Shown: piece after piece, positions 10,590-21,567 of the stretch | How positions within the stretch are numbered: the first letter of the stretch is position 1 | Layout of the letters: each line of letters starts with the position of its first letter | NCBI GenBank assembly: GCA_030704615.1 | Contig: CM060731.1 | Location: 9,610,001 to 9,674,000 of the forward strand | Reading direction: 5' to 3' | Source of the DNA: Takakia lepidozioides | Lineage: Eukaryota > Streptophyta > Takakiopsida > Takakiales > Takakiaceae | Length of the DNA: 64,000 nt | Notes under the pieces: model-generated | Database searches by the model: none | What the model was told of the DNA's origin: nothing | The model's input: the letters and a program-made list of their open reading frames with translations, nothing else | Made by a program: the position numbers and the translations under genes

Positions 10590-13500
10590 TTAAGCACTAC
10601 CTGGAAATGTCTGACCCTCCTTTGGCTGATAACGAGGTAACCTCTCAGGCATAGGAGATCCCCGTCGTTTCTTCTCTGCCATCTGAAATGCATAGTCCTC
10701 TGCCATGTCAAAAGAGTCCGCTGAAGAAACAGTAGTATCAGAATCCTCGTCTCCCCTTAGGTGTTTTAACGGCCGAACTTTAAGTGGAATTCTGTGTGGC
10801 ATACAATGTGGTCCGACCATATCTGGAAGTTTAAATTGTACAACTTGTTGTAAGCGCTGGCAAGCAAAATTAGTGAACGTCCTCAACTCCTTATCTGTAT
10901 AGGTAAGAGGTGTGCCAATGACTTTGGAACAGTGTAAGTATTTCCATGCCTCATGTCCCTTAAAGAAAATATCCTCAAGGCCGAATTTATGTGTTGTCAA
11001 ATTGTTCCAAGCCGAATGAAACCATGAACGAAGTTGGGAATCCTTCTGCATCATAACTTTTGCATCATATAAGTACATATAAGGTGGCACTGAAGGTAAG
11101 ATCCAATGATCCCCACTGGAATAACTCAGAAATTGGGATTGCATCCTCTGCTGCTCAATGTGATAACGTGCCAGAAAACAAGCAGCATAGTATAATCCAC
11201 AGCCCATGACAATACTTGATACCTCCTTGGTCTTGGTATAAATGTACCCATGTACAACTTGGAAGGCAATTAATTCCTTCAACATGGTACCTGCTTTAGA
11301 CCAGTACCTCGCAAAGTGATGATCCTCAATGGGTCGATTGTTCGGAAGAACCTTAGTCCTAGTTGCCACTGGCAGCCAAATGCGCATGATCTGGTAGTAA
11401 TGTGCCAACGATTGTGGAGGACTAAATTCCTTCCAAGCCAAATCCAACACAATGGGAATTTGGTTGAAGGGCATAATCATAGCCCGACTGTACTCCCATG
11501 CAGCAGGAGTCTTAGGTGGGTTAAAAGCAGCATCCCCCCATACCTCAGGTTGTGGTGTGGCTGTAGTAACAACAGGGTCAGCTACCTTCACAGTCACTTG
11601 CTGTGGTATTGGTACCACTGGCATCTTCTGCACCCCTTGCGAAGAAGACTGAAAAATTAGAGTCCTGGCATGTAAATAAGTAGCCATCAGCTGCTCCTCA
11701 GGTACAAAGACTCTCTTGTCAATATTTGAACTTAGGTCATCCACCTGAGTTTGCAGGCCTTCTACATCCTCCTGTAGCTCCGCTATCCTACTATAGACAT
11801 TGTCTATAGTAATTGTGGCAATGTTCTGCACCTGCAGTCTGAGCTCATTCATCTCGCCCTGGGTGAGCTTCCGTGGTGCTTTGCCTTCCACCGGCCCTTG
11901 TGCTAATCAGACCTGCATAAGGTGGTTATCCACCAAGTCATGTGTGGCACCCCTGAGAGTCTGCTCCTTCGTGAGTCTGTACACATCTAACTGCTGCTGT
12001 AAAGCCTCCATGCGCTTCGCATGAGGTTCAACCAGACTCGCATAGGCAGCAGCCAGATTATTGGCTTCCTTCCAAGCCTTGTTAGCCACAGAGAGTTCAT
12101 TTCTATTGACCATGACTATTTGTTGCAACTCCAGGATGTACCTCTCCTGGTCAGCCTCAACCTGTCTGTATTGTTTGAAAGTATTCTCATTGCGACAGAT
12201 TGTATTCTTCATATCAACAATGAGTTTCGCTTGCTCTATTATCTCTGCTTCTGTCTTCATACATCTCTCCCCTTGTCTGTTAACTTCTAATGCAGTTTGC
12301 TCAAGAGTAGTTGTGAGTGTAGCACATTGTATGGTCATCTTCTCATGTACTGCCTGCAACTCTGTATGTAGTACATTCACTTCTTGCAACTTGCCCTTAT
12401 GCTTCACCTGCATTTGGTATAACTGTTGCTTATATGCTTCATGCAACTGGTCCTGCGCGAGGCCTGCTTCAATCAAATGTCCCTTGGCCAACTGCAAAGC
12501 AGCCTTTGTGTTCTCTAACTCTTGTTGTAACTTGAGATTGACCTCCTCATCGACCTTTTTAGCACACTCAGTGGCAATTCGAGCCTCAAACTCCTTCCTG
12601 AGTTCCTCCCTCAAAGCTGCCAATTGGGTAGATGGAACATGGGATTTCACATAAGTGCCCAACAAATTAGTATTCTGCTTATGGAACTCATAAGCATGGC
12701 CTGCTGAGGGTCATCATGGTGAACTTGCTGTTGTTCTCCCTGATCCTCCACAGTGTGATGCCTCACCAACCATTCAGGCCATTGCCCCACCAGATTTTCT
12801 TCATGAACCACCTCATCCTCCACAGGTGCTGCAGTGTCTTGATATTCTACCCCTGGTACCTCCATCACAGGTGTGGGTATTACATGCACATCAGGGTTTT
12901 CCCTGGACAACCGCTGCACCTCTGGAACCACTGATTCCCTTACCAAGCCAGAGTTTTCATAGAGAAGGTCACCCTTTTCAATTTCGGCCACGATCTGCTC
13001 TGTAGTGGGAATGTCCAACCTTTCTCCTTCCAGAGCAATTGGGGGTGATGTCACAGCATGTACTAACTGTGGAACCTCTAAAACAACTGAGTCAATTGGT
13101 TGTGGTGACTGTGGTATCGAATTGACTTCCTCTTCCCTCTCCGAAGGCCGTGCTTCCAATAATAACAGCCTTCTGTGCTGCTGAGCCCCATCCTGCATAA
13201 GAGCTTGGGAAACATCATCGTGCGGTTTCCGTGAAGCCAGTGGATCCGCCACTACAGTCATACCCCGCCTTTGTCTCTTAGACTGGTGTTGCCCTGCCAG
13301 TCCACCCTCACTATGTGAAGAGCCATGCTCTTCAATTGCAGTGGTTTCTGCCTCAAACACTCCCATCTCCTTACGTTCCCGAGTATCAAGTATGCAAGAA
13401 TCAAGAATGATTTGGGCAATAATTGGACCAGACACAATGATCGGAGACTTAGCAGCAGTGCCCTGTAACCTCTTCATCTCGTCCACCAGTCCATTGTACA

Positions 13501-14383
13501 TTAACTCCGCCCAAGCGACATCCTCTCCCCTCAAAGCTTTCAGGATCTCCTCTGTGAATGACCTGCTCAAATACTGTTGGTTCTGTTTCATGGCAAATAG
13601 AACGTTCAATATTTGGCCAACTTCCCTAAGCCCTGGGTACTCGGCTTTGGTACAAGCGTAACCTTGTGTTTTAAAGAAACTCCCTTCTTGGAACAAATTC
13701 CCTATCTGCAATCTTGCCCTGTGCTCATCCACATCCACATGACCTGATGGCAAATCAAACAATTGTTGCAGGTACTGGGGAGTAATTTCTATATCTACTC
13801 CCCTCACCTGAGTAACTCCCGTCTGAGGCTCAAAGTTCTGAAGAAATTGAATCATATACTGCCGATGATGCAAGGACCAGTCCTTGCGTAGCAGCCCCTC
13901 CAATCACAACTCCCTTAGCAGCTGTACTGCCTGCGGTGCTGCTATTGTTTGCTTCTGCAGAATCGTGGTGCTCTTCACCTTGATATCCTCCATTCCCCTC
14001 ACTCTCTTCATTCTAGACAAACAAAAAGGCTTTGTTTGAAACAGCTGAAGGAAAGCTTGCAGGGCACAGAGCATGAAGGTATGGTTGGCACAGAATTGAA
14101 CAAGTAAGTGCGTGTAAGCCTGTGGGGAAAATATATATCGAGTGAGAGAAAATATACTCTCAATGCTTCCGTCCTTGCACCACTGCGTGAGAAGTAAAGC
14201 GAGTGTGTAATCCGTTACATCTGCCATAGCTACAAACCTAGTGCTTTGATTGCCCCTTCCGTCGAGACCTTGGCTATTCAAAGCCACCCCGACTCTTCCG
14301 CTCATAACACTTCCTATTTCTTGTTCTTGTTTCTTGGAGGGAACCACCTGCATGTAATTCGCACTCCTGATTGAGCCTATCAC
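10590..14383 (-). pseudogene. Large array-flanked reading frame with coiled coil; plant-transposon-protein-like
   Basis: Read from 14,383 down, four open segments of 159, 418, 252 and 433 codons follow one another. The first and second share one frame and are separated by a single TGA (13,906-13,904). The third and fourth also share a frame and are separated by a single TGA (11,909-11,907). One frameshift near 12,690 joins the halves. The ancestral product was thus about 1,260 residues. The 418-codon part begins with a segment (VRGVDIEITPQYLQQLF) resembling the putative plant transposon protein domain PF20167. The 252-codon part is strongly heptad-like, rich in Leu, Glu, Lys and Gln: a coiled coil. 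The last part ends basic and Ser/Pro-rich. It could be a capsid-like or extra ORF of a gypsy element, or the protein of a separate transposon. Function is not known. Confidence 0.6.
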
Positions 14384-14384
14384 A

Positions 14385-14560
14385 GCCCATCACAACGTGA
14401 CACAACCTATCACAGCCCATCACAGCGTCACACAGCCTATCACAGTGTGACACAGCCTATCACAGCCCATCACAGCGTGACACAATCTATCACAGCCCAC
14501 CACAGTGCCACACAGCCTGTCACAGTCCAACACAGCCCATACAGATTACACAGTCCATAG
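14385..14560 (-). repeat. CACAGC-rich tandem array (array 2), inverted relative to array 1
   Basis: Head-to-tail units such as TATCACAGCCCATCACAGCG are, on the minus strand, GCTGTG-rich units of the same family as array 1. The two arrays therefore form an inverted pair flanking the large reading frame. The array sits immediately upstream of the first codons of that frame (minus strand). Confidence 0.85.
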
Positions 14561-14949
14561 GGTCAGTGACAGGTGGACGCGAATTAACGTTAGAAAAGTG
14601 GCCATCGAGTGAAGAGGAAGTTGTTTGGAAGTCAAACTTGGAGAATATGCCAGGCGGAGAGGGGAAGTCGGGGGCATGTTTAGAAACGGACACGTGGCCA
14701 CTAAGGCATGGCACACCGCACTGCATCAATTGCAAAAAAAGGTCTCATCATGCAAACAGACAAATCGGGCCGTCAAAGTACCTACCCGGTACAACAGCTA
14801 ATACTAATTGTGGGCCCATTAATGCATTCAGTGTAAGGGTAACGGAACCCTTTCCGAGTACAAAAAAAAGAAACCTATGCCACATGTGCTGTCCTACTGG
14901 ACATTCCAGGTGGGAACGTCCATGGAGGGGGGTGGAATTAAGAAATTAC
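14561..14949. other. Non-coding spacer between array 2 and the integrase
   Basis: This stretch of about 390 bases holds no recognised gene. Open frames here are short and their products unlike known proteins. It separates the gypsy integrase stop from array 2, and is where an insertion boundary between the two modules would lie. Confidence 0.5.
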
Positions 14950-16278
14950 CTAAGCGTGACACTTGTACTTCCCGCCTTGGTCATACACGCTCGGCTTAAC
15001 GACAAGTGCTCCATACTCTGTTGGTATCACTGGCGCAGCCCATGACTGCTTTTGCGTTTCAACATGCAAATCGTGCTGCAATGGTTTGTCATGGATACCA
15101 CTGTACCCCTTCAACTTATTGGCATTGACTCTTCCCAGCATCTCTTTGTTAATGGTTGGTAACATGACAGTGTTGTTATCATACATCTTCTGTATGACAT
15201 AAGGTCCTTTCCATGGTGATTTAAGCTTAGAAGCTTTAATCTTCCCCTTCTTCTGCAACCAGAGAACCAAATCTCCCGTCTTAAAAGTCTTTAATTTGCC
15301 TTCATCAAACTGTTCATTCCTCTTCATCTGAATTCTGGTCATGTTATCAGCTGCATCAGCACGTACTTCTTCCACATGGTATAATTCATGTTTCCTGACC
15401 TTAATTGAATCTTCCAATTCCATTCTCTTTCCCCATTCAGTTCTCATGGTAGGTAACAAGAATTCCACTGGAAGTAAAGCTTCCATACCATAAACTAATT
15501 GGAATGGTGTATACTTAGTGGTGACTTTATATGAAGTCATGTATGACCACAAAGCTGTCAGCAACTTTGTATCCCAATCCGTTCTGTTTGCATTGACTAT
15601 CTTAGCCAAGATAGTACATAGTATTTTGTTGGTAGCCTCTGCCTGCCCATTACCCTGTGGGTAATATGTTGTACTCTTCCTATGCACAATCATGAACTCT
15701 TTAGTCAATAGTTCAATGGTCTCATTAATGAAGTGACTTCCCTGGTCACTAATAAATTCCAGGGGACAGCCAAATCGTGTAAGTATGTTCTCATACATGA
15801 ACCTTGTTGTGGACTTGGCTGTGTTGTCCCTCAGAGCTTTAGCTTCCACCCACTTTGTAGTATAATCAGTGGCTGTAATTATGTACTTGTTTTGTGTATT
15901 CTTGGCTGGTGGATTAATTGGGCCAACAAAGTCTAGTCCCCATTTCTGAAATGGTTCAGTAGGCATCGTAGGATGCAAAGCCATCTTCCCAGATCTTTGC
16001 AAAGGTCCTAGCCTCTGACATTCATCACAACTCTGACAATACTTGTGTACATCTTTGAACAAAGTAGGCCACCAGTAACCTGCAAGTAGTATCTTCCTAC
16101 AGATAGTCTCTTCTCCAAAATGACCTCCGGCCACTCCTTTATGAACTTCCTCCAAAACTTTATTTACTTCATGGTGGTACAAGCATATTTTAAGTACTCC
16201 ATCAGGTCCTAGCTTATACATTCTGCCCCCTACCATAGTATAAGGTAAAGCCTTGATAGCGATTCTCTTCCTTTGCTC
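14950..16278 (-). pseudogene. Gypsy integrase, zinc finger plus DDE core plus GPY/F module
   Basis: The main frame of 428 codons starts at 16,236; the same frame runs on upstream to a TAG at 16,279 and joins RNase H. In order: an HHCC zinc finger (EEVHKG, GGHFG, then CQSCDEC); a catalytic core with the first Asp in LDFVGP, the second in SDQGSHF and Glu 35 residues later in NGQAEATNK, so the DD35E triad is intact; and a C-terminal module with SPWKGPYVI. No chromodomain follows. Integrases of this family insert the cDNA into chromosomes. The frame is well preserved, but the element lacks its 5' half and cannot move alone. Confidence 0.9.
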
Positions 16279-16685
16279 CTAACCATAACTAGGTGGGCAC
16301 TGACCATGAGTAAGGTAGCATCTGATTGGCCACTGCCAATCTAACCATTCATCTGCACTTCCCTGCACCTCCATTGCAAATAAACTCGCATCAGGTAATT
16401 GGTCATCTACTCCTGTGGCGGGCTCTCCTGTTGTTAGGCGTGACAAATGATCTCCCACAAGATGCAAACGGCCAGGCTTGTAAACAACTTCGAACTCAAA
16501 CTCGTGCAAGATTATTAACCACCTTGCTATCCTTCCACTTATCAAAGGTTTGTTCACCAGATATATCAGAGCCTGGTGATCCACATAAAACATAAACTTT
16601 CTTCCCCTATGAATTCTCAGGCCAATTTTCTGGACCATATTCAGCCCAAATTGTGCCAGAAGAAGACAACTCAATGGCGAAGCTT
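16279..16685 (-). pseudogene. Gypsy RNase H, C-terminal part
   Basis: The segment reads GRKFMFYVDHQAL, then YLVNKP, then HEFEFEVVYKPGRLH and GDHLSRL, the standard C-terminal half of Ty3/gypsy RNase H. It leads in frame through one TAG at 16,279 into the integrase. The N-terminal half and all of reverse transcriptase are lost at a junction near 16,690 with PPR-coding sequence on the same strand. Confidence 0.85.
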
Positions 16686-16689
16686 ATCT

Positions 16690-17815
16690 TTGTCGTCTGG
16701 TTCAATTGGCATTTTGTTGATGAACTCTTCAGCCTCATCTCATCGGCGTACACGGCCAAGAAGGTCCACAATGCAGCAAAAATGCTCCACTGTAGGAGTG
16801 AGGCCGTGATCTCTACTCATGGAACCAAACAAGTGGTGGCTACAAGCAGAGAGAAGAGAAACGAAGGTGATACCATCTGGCTTCAAGCCTTCCTACTGCA
16901 TCTGTTCAAATAGTTGGAAGGCCTCTGTACTACACCCATGCTGAGCATATCCTGCAATTATGGCATTCCATGCTTGCTGAACCATATTTTCAAACACTTG
17001 ATGTGCATCGTGAAAACTCCCACATTTGGCATACATGTTAACAAGGGCATTATCCAAGTTAAGATATGACACAACCCCAGCTTTGTTAATATCAGCATGG
17101 ACCCGCGTGCCCTTTTTCTAGGGCCCCTAGACTGGCACATGCATTGACAACAGAAACAAACGTGACCCTGTTCGGTGTCATCACGTCCAGTTCCATTTGC
17201 TTGTATCTTGAAAGCCTCTTCAGCATAGCCATGCTCAGCATATCCTATAATCATGGCATTCCATGAGACCACATCTCATTCAGGCATTTTGTTTAAAACC
17301 TGACGTGCATCTTTTCCGCTCCCACATTTGGCATCAAGAAGGTTGTTCTCCACTTTAATATCCTGCAATCACTGCACTCCATGAGGGCTTCACCACTTCC
17401 CCCATCATTTGTTCATAGGTCTCCAAAGCCTCCCTTCGCATCCTCGATCCACCCACATTTGGCATATGTCCATCAGGGCAGTGTTCAGGATGAATCTGGT
17501 GCAATTCCAGCTTTGACGATGTCACCACGGACCTCTTTCCCATTTTCCAGGGCTCCCAGGTTTGCACACGCATTGCAACCTTGGTACAATTCCAGCTTTG
17601 ATGATGTCACCATGGACCTCTTTCCCCTTTTCTAGAGCTCCCCGGCTTGCACACGCATTGCAAACACAAATGAACGTGATGTGGTTGGGCTTCACCCCTT
17701 GATGCATCATTTGCTCAAAGGTCTCCAAAGCATTCCTACCACACCTGTGCTTGGTAAATCCTGCCAACATTATGTTCCACATGATCAAACATCGTTGAGG
17801 CATTCTGTTGAACAC
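16690..17815 (-). pseudogene. PPR protein fragment, C-terminal PLS repeats and E-like motif
   Basis: Read down from 17,815, PPR motifs are recognisable: an HITFICVCNACAS block, a GALEKGKEVHGDI block, WNAMIIGYAEHG near 17,235 and WNAIIAGYAQHG near 16,955. Near 16,900-16,700 comes GLKPDGITFVSLLSACSHH, then PTVEHFCCIVDLLGR and EEFINKMPIEPD, the E1-like end of plant PLS-class PPR proteins. Stops and small gaps break the frame repeatedly. In plants such proteins bind organellar RNA, often for editing. This copy is a relic, and its end is cut by the junction with the gypsy element. Confidence 0.8.
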
Positions 17816-17836
17816 TTGGTGAGCATCACCAACATC

Positions 17837-18190
17837 TCATTCCTCCATATTGTCTAACACTCCCTTTGCATGCTCGATGCTCCCACATTTGGCATACATG
17901 TCCACCAGGGGGTATTGTTCAGGATCACATCTGGTACGATTCCAGCTTTGACGATGTCGCCATGCACCTCTTTGCCCAGAAATGCCAGAAGAGGCATTGT
18001 GGACTCTCTCTCTTGATCCTCTTCCAGAGGCTGTGGTCATGGTTGAAGTGCCTGATTTTATCAACTGTGCCGCTGCAGCTGTTGCCTTTAGTTGACCATC
18101 TACCCATGCAGGTTTCTTGTAGCTATTGATCCACAGGGAATCATAGGTAATCTTGTGCTTGAAATCTAGCCCTCTTGGATGCACACTCTA
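17837..18190 (-). pseudogene. OSB PDF-motif exon joined to a PPR fragment
   Basis: The 115-codon frame from 18,184 reads LDFKHKITYDSLW, then SYKKPAWVDGQL. This matches the PDF motif (PDFKHK, LW, P-W, QL) of plant organellar single-stranded-DNA-binding (OSB) proteins. An alanine-rich tail, then LVDMYAKCGSIEHA of a PPR repeat, follow in the same frame. No OB-fold is seen. In OSB proteins the PDF motif helps bind single-stranded DNA in organelles. The PDF assignment is from recognition of the family pattern. Confidence 0.7.
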
Positions 18191-18365
18191 CCCATGCTCC
18201 TTCAACTATCCATGCCTCTGCACAAATCATGCATTCATCTTTGCCTTGCTGCTAACAGCTGACAATAACAGCCTAGATTTGTTCTAGGAAACACCCAACT
18301 CAGCTTATCACACTAGTTCCTATGCTCATTGCGTCTGCTACTCACTGTAATCCAACAGGCATCCA

Positions 18366-18490
18366 CCTCTTTGCCTCGATTATCCCACCATTGACTAGGG
18401 TCAGAAAAGTATTCTTTCCACAGCTTCTCATCGTCTCTCTTACCTGTTTCTGGATACTTTGGCAGTATCATGTCAAAGTCACTCCATCCC
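18366..18490 (-). pseudogene. OSB exon fragment with WWDNR motif
   Basis: On the minus strand one frame reads SDFDMILPKYPETG, EKLWKEYFSDPSQWWDNR, then GKE. In OSB proteins the segment just before PDFKHK contains this WWDNR block. The frame is followed by GTGGAT, a plausible splice donor, which would place the intron between WWDNR and PDF. Downstream bases (minus) down to 18,190 fit that intron. Related copies lie near 20,400 and 35,350. Confidence 0.7.
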
Positions 18491-18522
18491 TGCTCCTTCA
18501 GCTATCCATGCCTCTGCACAAA

Positions 18523-18963
18523 TCATGCATACATCTTTGCCTTGCTGCTAGCAACATACAATGACAACCTAGAATTCTTCCAGCAAACACCCTTGCACTT
18601 AACATACATGTTGACGAGGGTGCTGAGGAGAAAAACATTTGGCATGAATCCACTTTGGATAATGTGAGTGTGCACCTGCTTTCCAGCTTCCAGGCCTTTC
18701 ACCTTGATGCACTTATGCAAGAGACAGACATATGTTTCTGAATCTGCTGAAATGCCTCCTTGGTTTAAAGTCTGTAGAGCCTCTTTCAGTCTGCCTACCT
18801 CACAAAGCATCTTCACATGCCCAGAAGTGCCAGAAGTGGCATTGTGGACTCCCTCTCTTGATCCTCTTTCAGAAGCTGTGGTGATGGATGACGTGCCTGA
18901 TTTCATCAACTGTGCCGCTGCAACTGCTGCATTCAGTTGACCATCTACCCAGAGAGACCACAT
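18523..18963 (-). pseudogene. OSB tail fused in frame to PPR N-terminal region
   Basis: A 146-codon frame starts in the end of the OSB exon (WVDGQLNAAVAAAQLMKSGT). After a Ser/Gly-rich linker it enters a PPR N-terminus: MLCEVGRLKEALQTLNQGG, then YVCLLHKCIKVKGLEAGKQV and NVFLLSTLVNMYVKC. The stretch is open without stops. The same order recurs in the CACTA element (33,205-34,440), so the fusion predates amplification of these fragments. Whether any host gene has this architecture is not known to me. Confidence 0.7.
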
Positions 18964-18999
18964 ATAAAGGTGATATTGTCCGGCTTCAAGCCGTTCTTT

Positions 19000-20190
19000 T
19001 ACATTCCTTCAAATAGTTGCAGGACCTCCCTATGACAACCATGTTGGGCATATCCTGCGATCATGGAATTCCACGACACCACATTTCGTTCAATCATCCT
19101 GTCGAACACTCCCTTTGCATCCTCGATGCACTCACATTTGACATACAGATCCAGCAGGGCATTGTTCAGGATGACATCTGGTACAAATCCAGCTTTGACG
19201 ATGTCCCATGGACCTCATTGCACCTTTCCAGGGCTGCCAGGCTTGCACAAGCATTGCAAACGCAAACAAATGTGATGTGGTTGGGCTTCACCCTTTCGCA
19301 CATCAATCGCTCATAGGTCTCCAAAGCCTCCATCCCGCCCCTTGCTGTGCATATCCTGCAATCATCGCCCTCCACGACACCACATTTCTTTCAGCCATAC
19401 TGTCGAACACTCCCTTTGCATCCTAGATGCACTCACATTTGACATACATGTCCAGCAGGGCAGTGTTCAGGATGACATCTCGTACAAATCCAGCTTTGAC
19501 GATGTCACATGCATGGACCTCATTGCACCTTTCCAAAGCTGCCAGGCTTGCACACGCATTGCAAATGCACACAAACGTTATGCGGTTGGGCTTCACCCTT
19601 CGCACATCAATTGCTCATAGGTCTCCAACGCCTCCATCCCGCGCCCTTGCTGTGCATATTCCGTAATCATCGCCCTCCACGACACCACATCTCCTTCAGC
19701 CACACTGTCGAAAACTTCCTTTGCATCCTCGATGCACTCACATTTGACATACATGTCCAGCAGGGCAGTGTTCAAAATGACATTGGGTACAATTCCAGAT
19801 GTGACGATGTCACCATGGACCACTTTGCACCTTTCCAGAGCTGCCAGGCTTGCACACGCATTGCAAATGCAAACAAACGTTATGCGGTCGGGTTTCACCC
19901 CTTCCCCCATCATTTGCTCATAGGTCTCTGAAGCCTCCATCCCACCCCTTGTTGTGCATATCCTGCAATCATCGCCCTCCATTACTCCACATTTCTTTCA
20001 GCCATACTGTCGAAAACCCCCTTTGCATTCTTGACGCACTCACATTTGACATACATGTCCAGCAGGGCTGTGTTCAAGATGACATCTGGTACAAATCAGC
20101 TTTGACAATATCACCATGGACCTCATTGCACCTTTCCAGGGCTGCCAGGCTTGCACACGCATTGCAAATGCAAACAAACATCAACAAGCT
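19000..20190 (-). pseudogene. PPR repeats in four near-identical 302-bp units
   Basis: Blocks containing the [46 protein letters not shown] and VILNTALLDMYVKCECIEDA motifs recur about every 302 bp, with starts near 19,097, 19,398, 19,698 and 20,003. Each unit is one P-L-S triplet of about 101 codons. The longest open stretch is 129 codons (19,982-19,593). Stops and indels interrupt the rest. Similarity between units points to recent tandem duplication of one triplet. Confidence 0.8.
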
Positions 20191-20660
20191 TCTCCTCATC
20201 TATGTTATCTGTTTTTGGATATTTTCCTGCTGCCACATCGGCAGTAACTTGTCAAAGTCACTCCTAACCACCACAGATACACCCAACGAGCCCATGGAGA
20301 CCTGCTAGCAACTGACACTGACCAACCCAATTCTGAATTGCATCTGTTTCTCTCTGTATCCAATAGGCATTCACCTTTTTGTCTCCATTGTCCCACCATC
20401 GACTGGGGTCGGAAAAGTGAAATGGTGCAGCTAGGCAGGCAGAGATTGAAACACGGCGCATACATATTGACAAAGATAGTCTCCAGAATGATATCTGGTG
20501 CAATTCCAGCTTCCATAATGTCAACATGGACCTATGTACCTTTTTCCAGGGCTTCTAGGCTGGCACAAGCATTGAGAATAGAAATGAATGTAATGTTGTT
20601 GGGTGTTCATACATCTGGCAAGCCGCCCTACCACAGCCATGCTAATCATATCTTGCAATT
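20191..20660 (-). pseudogene. Degenerate OSB exon and PPR scraps
   Basis: The frame 20,527-20,264 contains FHFSDPSRWWDNGDKK, a diverged copy of the OSB WWDNR block, followed by a GTGAAT donor-like site. Flanking parts at 20,480-20,640 keep PPR-like words and a CATGCTAATCATATC remnant. Sequence near 20,205-20,270 matches the upstream part of the OSB exon with frameshifts. Confidence 0.55.
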
Positions 20661-20879
20661 ATCAGACGCATCTCAGGGCCGAGTCTGATGAGAGGGAAAA
20701 ACAGGCTGAAATAGGTCGAAGAAGAAGGTGCCCTCACCACATTGTCCTTGACCTTGTGTCATGACCCATGGATGATTTGACGGACCATCAACCCAAAAGG
20801 ACCTCTTGTGTGTGCTGCTTTTGTCTGTAGTCAAGTAATGTCGGATTGGTCTGTGAGAACCACCACGGTGCAGCTGAGC

Positions 20880-21068
20880 AGGTAGAGATTGAAACACGGC
20901 ATGCTAAGACCAAGCTAAATCTCCCAAGAACCTTGTAAACATCAGGAAGAATACCATCTGCGATTGAATTTGCTTCCCCCTCTTTAGTGTCACCATCAGG
21001 CTTTCTCTTTCTGACCCCACATTTCCATTTCGTTTCAGATTTCTTAGACTCATTATCTTTCCTGAAGC
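20880..21068 (-). pseudogene. NF-YB11/Dpb3-like gene fragment, downstream exon
   Basis: After an AG acceptor at 21,069 the frame reads GFRKDNESKKSETKWK, then RKRKPDGDTKEGEAN, a lysine-rich acidic tail like that of plant NF-YB11 / DNA polymerase epsilon Dpb3-type histone-fold proteins. It continues the upstream exon (21,686-21,568) in phase. The tail merges near 20,940 into sequence also present at about 31,770-31,870, where the exon itself is absent, so this is a captured fragment rather than a complete gene. Confidence 0.6.
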
Positions 21069-21567
21069 CTGCAAGCACCCATAACTGCTCAAGAACTTTG
21101 TTCTTTAAAGACAGTCTAGATAAGTCATGCAAAAGGAAGACATAGAATGTACTCATGAGATGATGTTGTCATAGACCCTACGCCCAGTTTGGGTAGAACA
21201 AGAGGGAACAGACGCTACCTTTGTCAGGGGCTCACTCCAGTAGTGGGACTTACCTTGGTATAAACAGCTTTCTAGGTTCTCCTAGAAATCCCTTCACACG
21301 AGCATCAATCTGCTGTGTGTGAGCTGCCCAGCAATTAGACCCCAACAAGGGCCAGGGAAGACGCACAGAGTGTGAGAAAGACTAGTGCCTTTGTTGACTT
21401 TTTTGGCTTTTTCAAACTTCTGAGGTGTTCCCTGAAGAGGTTTTCTACTAGAGTTTGATCTGGCACCTTGCCCCATAAGGAAAGACAGAACAAAAAACTC
21501 AAATAATCCACTTAAGTCATCACTGCAAATCATCATGAGAGTGAGAGAGAGATATAACCATACACAC

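Larger units (their letters stand above)
9740..16690 (-). mobile_element. Ty3/gypsy retrotransposon remnant A plus array module
   Basis: On the minus strand, RNase H and integrase are followed by the array-flanked reading frame. Gag, protease, reverse transcriptase and the 5' LTR are missing: RNase H is cut at about 16,690 where a PPR fragment begins. Whether the array module belongs to this element as a 3' extra ORF (as in Athila/Tat-type elements) or was inserted later cannot be decided from this copy. The left boundary is uncertain and no LTR pair is seen. Confidence 0.55.

Noticed and set aside
12061-12654. 197-codon plus-strand frame rich in Cys and Ser
   Set aside because: It is the antisense of the coiled-coil part of the large minus-strand frame and has no recognisable protein features.
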